NCBI GenBank assembly: GCA_001599715.1
Contig: BCHU01000006.1
Coordinates: 62,001-126,000 of the forward strand
Source: Phaeotremella fagi
Lineage: Eukaryota; Basidiomycota; Tremellomycetes; Tremellales; Phaeotremellaceae
Direction: 5' to 3'
Length of the DNA stretch: 64,000 bases
The position numbers and the translations under genes are program-made. Each line of letters starts with the position of its first letter. Within the stretch, counting starts at the first letter, position 1. The notes beneath the pieces are model-generated. The model was not told the DNA's origin. It did not search any database and was given only the letters and a program-made list of their open reading frames with translations. Below, in pieces: positions 55,429 through 64,000 of this stretch.

Positions 55429-58400
55429 TCATAAAGTTATCAAATCACCTTCACAAGCTGGACAACAAAACATTATTTCGTCACCAAACTGTTTAGATGT
55501 GATAGAACCATCACCATGTGTATGGAGATGATTCAACCCGTTCCCGTTCCCATTCCCATTCCCAATGGTAATCCCATTCCTGTTCCCCCTTCCTAAAGAA
55601 ACTTCACTACTCAAAGATAATCTTCCGTTTGATTCACTGTTCTTCACCGTCCCGACACTCTGATTATCGTCATCTTCTTCATCAAAGGAATCCATACTCG
55701 ATACACTGGAAGTTGAGAGCGGTATAGAAACACCACTTGGACTAACTAAAGGACGAAACCCCTGTGAACCCATTCTAGCTTTCAAAGCAGTCAAAGAAAC
55801 CTGTCGTTTATGTCTAACAGACAGTGGAAGATTCGCGTCAACTGAATTTTGGTGACTCAACGAACCTGGTCGAACTGGTGTCGAAGGCGCACGAAAAGGA
55901 GATTCATCACCTGAAGTGAAAAAATATCCTTTTTGAGATCGAGTATTAGGTGAAAACGCTGGTGAGAATGATAAAGCAGCTTCCCAATCTCTTTGAGCTG
56001 TAGCGAAATTCAATTGAATATCTGTCAATTGACGGGAAAGTGAATGAACTCGACTGGTCGATTCGTGGAGCGCTGATTGGAGTGATCGAATTTGAGCAGT
56101 TCGTTGAGATATTTCCAGATCATGGGTGACCTGTAAGGAATCTAATGCCGTTTTGGTCGCGTCGTCCTGCGTTACAGCGGCTGAAGCAGCTTTCAGACCG
56201 TCCAACTCAGCTTGAAGACGTTTCGAAATAGCTTCATGTTCTGCGGCTGATTTTTGAGCGCTCCTCAATTCTTCCTGTAGAGAACCATGACCGACTTTCA
56301 AAGATTGATGTTGAGATTCAGTTGCCAACTGGCTAGCTTTAACCTCTTCCAACTCTGCAAGTAATCTCTCCGATCTAGATTGATGATCCGCAGCAGTCTT
56401 CTTGACCTCTTCCAGATCTGATTGAAGAGAATCGTATCCACTCTTCAAGGAATCATGATCACCTTGTACCGATCGTTGAGAATTCTTCAACACATCGAGC
56501 TCGGTTTGAAGACGTTTCGAAGTTGATTCATGAGTCGAAGCTGCCTTTTTCAAAGTCGCCAACTCTTCCTGAAGAGTTTGATAAGTCCCTTTCAGATTCT
56601 GATGTTCAACTCCAACAGCATCGCGATTCGCCGTAACTTCTTCTAGTCTAGCTTGTAGTTTCTTGGAGGTATTGTCATGATCCAAAACCGATTTCCGTGC
56701 AGCGTCCAATTCCTTCTCCATTTCCGCATTCCGATTTTCTAAACTCTCAAGCTGAGTCTTCGAATCGTTCCTATATCTATCAAACTCTTTTTGAAGTTTA
56801 GAGGAAGTGTTCTCCAACTCGGTAGCAGATTGTTGAACTTCTCTCAATTCGTCCTGAAGCATCCCATGATCGACCTTCAAAGATTCATGTTCAGCTGTCA
56901 CCGCTTCCTGGGCTTCTTTAGCTGATCTAATACCAGCTTTGAGCTCCTCGTTGAGTGAAGTGAGCTCTGCCACCGACTCTGCTTTACCCTTCGACAAAGA
57001 GGCGATAGTGTTCTCATGTTGACTGGCGATATCTCGACTAGCGACCAGATCTCTAGTGACTTGTTCATGTTGAGACTGAAGTTTCTCGAATGAAGATTTG
57101 ATATCGGTGAGACGTTTATTCGAACTAGTCAAATTCGCTATCTGTTGCTTGGCATCGGAATGATCCGTCTTCAAAAGGTCATGAGCACGAGACGTTTCCT
57201 CCAAAGTCTGGTTGATAGTCTTCAGTCGAGATAACTCTTGTGTTAAAGAGGTGTGGGAAGTTGTCATTTCGTCTAAAGATTTCGAAGTGGTCGAGAGATT
57301 CGAGTTGGTTTCATCGTAAGATTTCTGTAGTTCCGTAACCATTTTCAAAGTCCTATCATGATCAAGCTTGAGTTTGTCGTGGAGCTGAGAAGTAGCCAAA
57401 AGAGATTCATTGGAAATCTTCAGATCCGTCACTTCCTTGGTCAAATCATCAACATCCAATTTCAGTTCCTCATGCGCGTTAGATACTTGTAAGAGATCTG
57501 AATTCGATTTCTGAAGTCCCTTGACCTCATCCAAGATTCCAGCGTGTTTGCTCTTCAATTCGGTATGAGCCTCGGCGATCGCCAATAAACTCTTGTTTCT
57601 CTCCGTGATCGCTGCTACCTCCTCCAAAATTTCTGAATGTTTGGTTTTCAACTCAGAGTGAGCATCTGCGATCGCCGATAGACTCTTGTTTTCACCTTTG
57701 ATAGCTTCGACCTCGTTCGATAAAGTTTGATGAGTAGCCTTCAATTGATCGTGAGCCTTTGATACCTCTGTCAAATTCTGAACGGTTTCTCTTAATGCAA
57801 CAACCTCATCCGTTAAGACACCGTGTTCATTTTTCAATTGATCGTGAGCTGTGGAGATTTCCGTGAGAGATCGATTGGATTGGATCAAATCGGCGATTTC
57901 CTTCTGAGACGCGTGGTGAGCGACTTTCAATTTGTCGTGGTCTTGAGAAATTTCCGTGAGCGATCGATTCGAAGATTTCAAACCAGTGATCTCCTTTTGA
58001 GCCGCATCATGCTCAGTCGTCAACTGATCATGAGCTGTGGAAATCTTCATAAGAGACTCGTTGGATGAAGTCAAAACATCAATCTCCTTCTTCGCAGCCC
58101 CATGATCAATCTTCAATTTGTCGTGATCCTTAGAAATCTGCGATAACACCGTATTGTTCTTCTTGAGCTCCGCCACCTGTATAGAGAGTGAATCATGTTC
58201 CGATTTCAATTGATCAAAAGCGTCCGATGAATCTGCCAAAGACCTATTCTTCGTTTCCAGTTCTTTCGTTACTCCAGAATGATCGATTTTCAATTGATCG
58301 AATTGATTTGCGATCTTTTGGAGTGATTCGTTCAAAGTAGTCAATTTACGAATTTGCTCGGTACTCTGTTGATGTTCGATTTTCAGACGATCATGAGCTG

Positions 58401-61400
58401 CAGAAATGGCCAAGAGATTTGCGTTGTTTGATTTCAGATCATCAAGCTCTGTCTTCAATCCTTCGATATCGGCCAAAACCTGATCATGTTGAATTTTCAA
58501 TTGATCGTGAGCAGCTGAAGTCGCCAACAAAATTTCGTTACTGGATTTCAATTTCTTAACCTCGGAATCTAGCGACTGATAATCCACCAACAGCTTATCG
58601 TGAGCTTTCGAAACCTCCGTCAAAGATTGGTTGGACTTGGTCAATATCTGAATATCAGCATTGAGCTTTTCGTATTCTGATTTGAGTTTATCATGAGAAA
58701 CCGAAATCTCTTTGAGTGATCTGTTTGCTGTAGTAAGGTCTTGAATATCCTTGGTGACCTTCTCATGGTCAACTTTGAGCTTTTCGTATATCTTTGAGGT
58801 TTCCAATAAAGATCCATTGGCCAATTTGAGTCGTTCGAGATCCTTCGTCACCTTATCATGATCAGAATTGAGCTTCGTATAGAGCTTTGAAGTCTCCTGT
58901 AAGGTCGTGTTTGATTCGATAAGCTGTTGCACCTGTCCTTTGACCTCCTCGTAATCCACTTTCAATTTATCATGAGCGCTGGAAATCTCCAAAAGTGATG
59001 AATTATTTGTTTTCAATTCCTGTATCTCCTGTTCGACCTTGTCGTGTTTGGCCTTCAGCACATCATGAGCAGCTGATACCTCAAGAAGCGATTTGTTAGA
59101 TTCAGAAAGCGATTTGATCTCTTTGGAAAGCTTTTCGGAATCTCCCTTCAATTTTGATTGCGCGGCGGTAGCTTTGAGTAAAGATTTCTTCGTCGATTTG
59201 AGTTCGTCCTCCAACCGGGCATGCTCTTTCACCAACTTGTCGTGTTCATCTGATTTTGAACTTAAAGATTGATTCGATTCCTGTTGATTCTGTAACTCCT
59301 TGGTGATGTTCTCATGATCTGCTTTGAGTTTATCATGAACTTTCGTCAATTCCGATAACGAGTTTGTTGCCGATTCAAGCTCTTTCACCAAACCGGCATG
59401 CTCCTTCTTCAACGTATCATGAGTCACCACCAGTTCTTTGTGAGTTCCCGTGAGAGTCTTTGCCTCATTGACAACCTTGGTATGATCAGATTTGAGTTTC
59501 TCGAGAGATGACGAAGCTTCATCAAGATTCTGCTCCGTAGTACCAAGCTCCGTCTCCAACTTGGCATATTCCTTGACGAGTTTGTCGTGAGCATCTGCGG
59601 TCGATTTTAACGATAAGTTGACCTCAGTCAAACGTGATACTTCGTCATTGACTTTCTGAAGCTCGGATTGAAGTTTGTGAAGAGAAGCTGAAGTTTTTGA
59701 AAGCTCCTCCTTCGTACCAGACAAGTTTTTGACCTCGAGTTGAGCTTTCTCGTGCTCTTTGACCAAAAGATCATGTGCTTTCGATGTCTTCAACAAAGCC
59801 AAATTCGATGCGTTGACCTTTCTCAATTCGTCCTTAAGATGTGAATGCTCCGCTTTCAAAGCGTCATGAGCTTTCGTCGTTTCCGTCAGAGCTGTGTTCT
59901 TCTCCAATAGGGTTTGACTCGATTGATTGAGTTGATTGATAGTGGACTCGTGATCTGCTACTGTCTTTTTCGACGTCTGGAGTTGAGAACCGAGAGATTC
60001 ATGTTCCGTCTGTAAATCGTTCAGTTGTTTTTGAGATGATTCTGATAATTTTTGTAAACGAGCCTTCTCTTGCGTAAGATTCGATATCGTTTTGGTGTGA
60101 AGAATGACGGTCTTCTTTACATCCTCCAAGTCATTCTGAAGAGCACTGTGATCAGAGTTCAAATTATCAAACGTCGATGCCCTTTCTGATAAGGTTCGAT
60201 TCTCTTCAGCCAAAGAAGTGAGTTGATCACGAAGTGACTGTGTTCGTCAGCGTTTCAATCAAAGGTCTTACTCACTTGACCTTCCTCAACCGAAGTTTGT
60301 AACATCGTACGTTCCCTCTCCCAAGCTTTACTTTTCGTTTCCCAAATTTCTACCCTACCAGCCAAATCCACTTTCTCTTCCATCACAGCGACCACCTTCA
60401 ATCTCATCTCTTCAAGTTGTTTCACGAGCTCTCCGTTATCACTTTGAAGTGCTGTACGTTTCTTTTCAGCTGCTTCCGCTCGTTTCGTCATGGTCGTCAA
60501 GTTGGTTTTAGTAGATTGCAGCTCAGTTTTTGTCGACGATAAACTGATTTCGAGAGTGTGGTTTGTGGTTGCGATTTCGTCATGAGTTGCACGAAGCTTT
60601 TCGTGGGCTTTAGAAACATCTTGATGGGTCTTCGATAATGTTGAATGTTCGCCGACCAATGTTTCGTGGGTCGATTGTAGCGATTTGTGAGCAGTCTCAA
60701 GATCGGCCAAGCTGGATGCTGAGCTCGACGCTGTTTTCCGCAGAGTTTCGAGTTCAGATGTGGTTTTCGAGACGTTGGATGAAAGATCCGAATTGGCCTA
60801 ATTATATCAGCTCCTCTCCTTACATCAAGCTTCTAACCTACCTGTCTCAACCTTGCAACTTCAGCTTCTAGACCACCCTCCCTTTCTCGAGTTCTTTCCA
60901 ACGTCGTCTGCAAATCAGAGAATCTCTCTTTCTCCTTCATTTGATCCGTTTTCCTTGCTTCCAAAAGTTGACTCCTCTCTTTTGACAAACTCTCGACATT
61001 TTTCTTCACCACGTTCAACTCAGCTTGGACAGCTTGTAATTGAGTATTCGTCTCCACCAAAGTCGCCGCATCCTTTTCTGCCTGTTCCAACTTTTCATCC
61101 GAGACGACTTTCTCTGATTCTAATCGCGAAATAACACTTCTGGCTTCAATCAGGAGTTTGGAATCAGCTTGAACGGTCGTTAAGGATGATTGTAGTGAGG
61201 TGACTTGAGATTGAAGATCTGTGCGTTCAGCGATCAAAAGTGAGACTGCTTTTTGTAGATTGTTGACAGAGTCTGATGAAGGTGTGGAATTGATACTAGG
61301 TCTAGTCTGGGGTTCCGATAGGATGGGGGCGGGAGATAATATAGGTTCCGGATGAGTTGGGGGTGGTGTGAATGATACAGGAGGTTCATCGATTTTGATT

Positions 61401-61710
61401 GGGACGTCTAACTTCTCGGGAAGGATTTCTGATCTAGCTGAATCATCTAGATTTAAACTGGTTCGAGTTGATGGAAGAGGTGGGGCTTCTCCAAATGCTG
61501 AGCCAGGTGATGATGGCGTAGGTGTAGGTGAGGCAGTAGCAACTCCAGCTGCTTTGGCTTTTCGTTTAGCAGCAAGCTAGACAGAGTGCAAGGGTTAGCT
61601 GCGGTAACCATTTTCCTGGCTTGCATGAGATGATTTCTTACCAGCTTCTTTGCACGATCAGCTTTAGCTTTACGTTCAGCTGCTATAGCAGCAGCATCTA
61701 CTTCAGCCAT
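55429..61710 (-). CDS. Giant coiled-coil protein, 2,044 aa, with 31-residue repeats and C-terminal CPxC motif
   Basis: Four exons: 61710-61642, 61576-60842, 60797-60276, 60237-55429. The first ~25 residues are a charged helix (AEVDAAAIAAERKAKADRAK), then a Pro/Ser-rich linker to about residue 125, then nearly continuous coiled coil to about residue 1800. The coil contains about 30 units with the mark S-x-A-H-D-x-L-K-x-x-H. The C-terminal ~250 residues are Ser-rich with short basic stretches, ending IMFCCPACEGDLITL. Layout resembles Golgi tethers or filament proteins such as Uso1, but no GRIP or other known anchor was recognised. A structural or tethering role is inferred. Antisense frames in this gene are shadows. 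Confidence 0.75.
57160..59875 (-). repeat. About thirty 93-bp (31-aa) coiled-coil repeats
   Basis: Counting from one H-D-x-L-K mark to the next gives 31 residues in most units (for example HDKLKIDH to HDQLTTEH), 28 in a few and 38 once. Unit consensus is roughly AHDKLKxxHxxxxxEIxxLxxSNxSLxEIS. The spacing steps of 3 and 7 are those expected of heptad-based coils. Confidence 0.75.
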
Positions 61711-62030
61711 ACTAATTTTGAGTTGAGAATGAGAGTATGTTGTTAGATGTTAAATTTACACCATTAACTTAGAGGAGTGAGTTGCTGTAAACCATAGACG
61801 TGACGCGACATTCTCATTTCAATGTGGCACTCAAATTTCGCAGGTGTTCTGTGAAGACCTCCTGAGTTTCCTTTCATCCTCTGATATCCGTCAAGTGCAG
61901 TGTAGTACAAGATGATCATACCAGACGATCAGATAGAACACCCTTTGTCTAAAATTAATTCCTTTCTTCCAGCGCCATACTATTTCCATAGTCTTCATCA
62001 TGATGAATTGTTATCTCTTGAGTGAGACAA
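61711..62030. other. Divergent region between coiled-coil gene and monooxygenase
   Basis: 320 bases; no gene seen. Presumed promoters of both neighbours. Confidence 0.3.
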
Positions 62031-63364
62031 ATGCCTTGCAACACTGAAAACAGATCCCCTATATCCATCATAATTGTTGGTGCTGGCATAGCAGGGCTGA
62101 CTACAGCCTATGGTCTTGCACACCTACCAAACAGTCAGGAGAGATTTCATATCCGAGTTCTTGAAAAAAGAAGTTGTAAGTTTGTGTCTCTTCCTTGGCT
62201 TATTTTTCATAGATGCGGAATCGATATCATCAACAGGATTCCCCTTGCATTTGACTGAAGTAAGAGGGACCATCAAAGTAATACTGACCGCTTAGGGAGC
62301 CAGAAAAGCTTTCGAGGGACTTTTGTCGGAAAACGATTGGCTGGCTTTCATGGACTTGACACGGAGGCTTGAGATTTCTCACAATGGAATGAGTTTTCTT
62401 AACGATAGAGGGAAGCTTCTGTGCAGGTTTAGAATTGAGAATGGGGAGTATGTCATGATTGAGAGACAAGATCTTTGTGATCTACTAAGAAGAAGATGTG
62501 GTATAGAGATAGAATACGATCAGAAGGTGGAGATGGCGGAGGAAGTTGAAGACGGCGTTGTTGTACATGTGAATAGAGAAAAACTCTTTGGTGATTTACT
62601 GATAGGTGAGTCTTGTTGATCGGCAAATGTGATAGTAGCTGAACTCCTCAGGGGCTGATGGGATGTTCAGTAAGATCCGATATACTCTCCATCCGAACCA
62701 ATTAGTACAAAGACTTCCATGGACCTCGATTAGTATTCGTTCATCATCCCCCGAAATTGAAAAGTTCATATACGACCACAAAGGTCTCAACACGATGTTC
62801 GGAAAATCATGGTCAGCAGTGATGGGACTAACAACTTCGTCTACCCAACCAATATTCATCATCTTAACCGTCAAACATCCTGTAAACGACATCTTCAAAG
62901 CTTTATCAGAATTAAACGACTCGCCTTTCATTGAAGCTCTACGAGAAGATCCTGAGGTAGATGATGGTCAATTCTTTGGCCTATATACCACGGGACGCAC
63001 TTTCACAGGTCAAGGTCGAATTATATTGATTGGTGATGCTAGTCATGGGGTGGTTCCTTTTTGTGGATGCGGAGCAAGTGCTGGAATAATAGATGCCGCT
63101 GAGTTGGTGGATATGCTAAATGGTAATAGAGGTGAGCAACAAGGAGACCCCTTCCACTGATCGACAATAGATCTTAATACTGAAATCGAAAAATACAATC
63201 GCAATTCTCGTCGACGTAACAACCCGTGGATCAAATTGTCGCTCGTGTCTCTCTGGCTTGCGCAGGGGGAGACAAAATGGAAAAGGGGAGTCAGAAGTAT
63301 GGTATTTGGTACTTTAGGTCTGTTTGGGAGATTATCAGGAAGTCATAAGTTACCTAGACAGTAG
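62031..63364 (+). CDS. FAD-dependent monooxygenase (salicylate-hydroxylase-like)
   Basis: Five exons: 62031-62175, 62213-62259, 62296-62605, 62652-63131, 63171-63364; 391 residues. Flavoprotein hydroxylase of the aromatic-ring type: dinucleotide-binding VGAGIAGL (residues 16-23), an Arg in ERQDLCDLLRRR, the substrate/FAD region GADGMFSKIR, and the second FAD motif RIILIGDASHGVVPF with the following GASAGIIDAAEL helix. The region between residues 49 and 65 (YAESISSTGFPLHLTE) is set by a small second exon. No targeting signal. The substrate is unknown; this family is common in accessory metabolism. Confidence 0.83.
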
Positions 63365-63541
63365 TATGACTGTGTACGTATGTTAAAAATGTATTCGTGA
63401 CATTTGTAACGACGTCTAATCGAATTTCTGTCAAAGCTATTTTAATATAAATACCACGTGGCCGACGTCATCACAATTCTATTTCTTGCTGTTGACCAGT
63501 CTCAATTTCAGCATTCAACATCTACCTGAAACTCCAAGAAG

Positions 63542-64000
63542 ATGTCAATAGATCTCCCGTTACTATGCTTCAACGATGTCTACAGAGTAAATCAGCGCTA
63601 CGTTCCACAATCCGGTGCTCCCCTAGAAGAGTCTTCAGCTTCCTCATCGTCGTCTAAAAATATCTCTGTCTCCCAATTTAGTCAAGTTCTTCTTGAGGAG
63701 AGAAACAAGTGGGCCGATAGAAAGAGTCAGGAGGGTGGGGATGATAGTGATAAAGATGGTTTAGTTCTTTTTGCTGGTGATGTCTTTAATCCAAGTGTTG
63801 AGAGCTCGGTTACTAGGGGATCACATATGGTTAGTTGTTGAGATTGAGTGAATGCCAACTGACGTCTCTGTAGGTACCAGTCATGAATGCCCTCAAGTTG
63901 GATGCAGCTTGTGTCGGTAAGTTCTACCCAAGTCTAACGCCATGCATAATATTGATTCAGTCAAGGAAATCACGATTTCGACTTCGGTTCGTTACCCAGC
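63542..64000 (+). CDS. 5'-nucleotidase-type metallophosphatase (5' part only)
   Basis: Exons 63542-63829, 63874-63916 and 63966-64000 onward; 122 residues visible. The metal-binding motifs of the calcineurin-like phosphoesterase fold are in place: CFNDVYRV near the start, LFAGDVFNPS, and GNHDFDFG at the window edge. The order and spacing match the UshA/5'-nucleotidase family. There is no signal peptide, so this is probably an intracellular member. An insert of Ser and charged residues separates the first two motifs. The rest lies beyond the window. Confidence 0.8.

Noticed and set aside
1..64000. Mobile elements, tRNA, rRNA, CRISPR arrays or viral genes
   Set aside because: I looked for reverse transcriptase or transposase motifs, cloverleaf-like tRNA genes and spaced repeats and recognised none; absence is by eye only.

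Overview
The window is nuclear DNA of a fungus. It is dense in short spliceosomal introns (mostly 45-75 nt, GTAAG/GTATG donors, CTNAY branch sites, TAG/CAG acceptors) and in single genes with up to 19 exons. The protein set (Yippee/Moh1-type protein, APC2 cullin, Munc13-like C2 protein, NCS2 purine permease, single-chain mitochondrial transhydrogenase) and the very intron-rich genes suggest a tremellomycete basidiomycete such as Kwoniella or Cryptococcus. This placement is an inference from gene style, not from a search. I saw no rRNA, tRNA, CRISPR, transposase or integrase.

Region 1 (1-7114) is an accessory, lineage-specific-looking block. Every gene in it is on the minus strand and none has a recognisable domain. 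Positions 1-3430 hold three copies of a two-part module about 1.28-1.39 kb long: an acidic, Ser-rich intron-containing gene plus a small gene for a putative secreted peptide. The peptide gene is intact in one copy and decayed in two. Four more acidic or low-complexity genes follow (D, E, F, G), most with the same short first exon and phase-2 first intron.

Region 2 (8064-33071) is almost entirely plus strand: a Munc13/Git1-like C2-MHD protein, an MFS anion/vitamin-type permease, nicotinamide nucleotide transhydrogenase, a MATE exporter, a secreted protein built of 12-residue repeats, a fucosyltransferase-like Golgi protein, a UapA-type purine permease and a second Dal5-like permease. The two neighbouring permeases and the GATA motifs upstream of the first suggest nitrogen-source uptake.

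Region 3 (33283-48551) holds APC2 on the minus strand, three tandem paralogues of an unknown protein family (36529-40040), an unknown Ser/Pro-rich protein, a Yippee-like protein, a single-pass membrane protein, an F-box protein and a glycerophosphodiester phosphodiesterase.

Region 4 (49591-64000) holds a GDSL esterase, a lactose/sugar-permease-like MFS transporter divergent from a phytanoyl-CoA-type dioxygenase, a 2,044-residue coiled-coil protein with about 30 repeats of a 31-residue unit, an FAD monooxygenase and the start of a 5'-nucleotidase-type metallophosphatase.

Exon boundaries were read by eye. Nearly all multi-exon models close in frame with consensus splice sites and give family-like proteins, but no transcript evidence was available.
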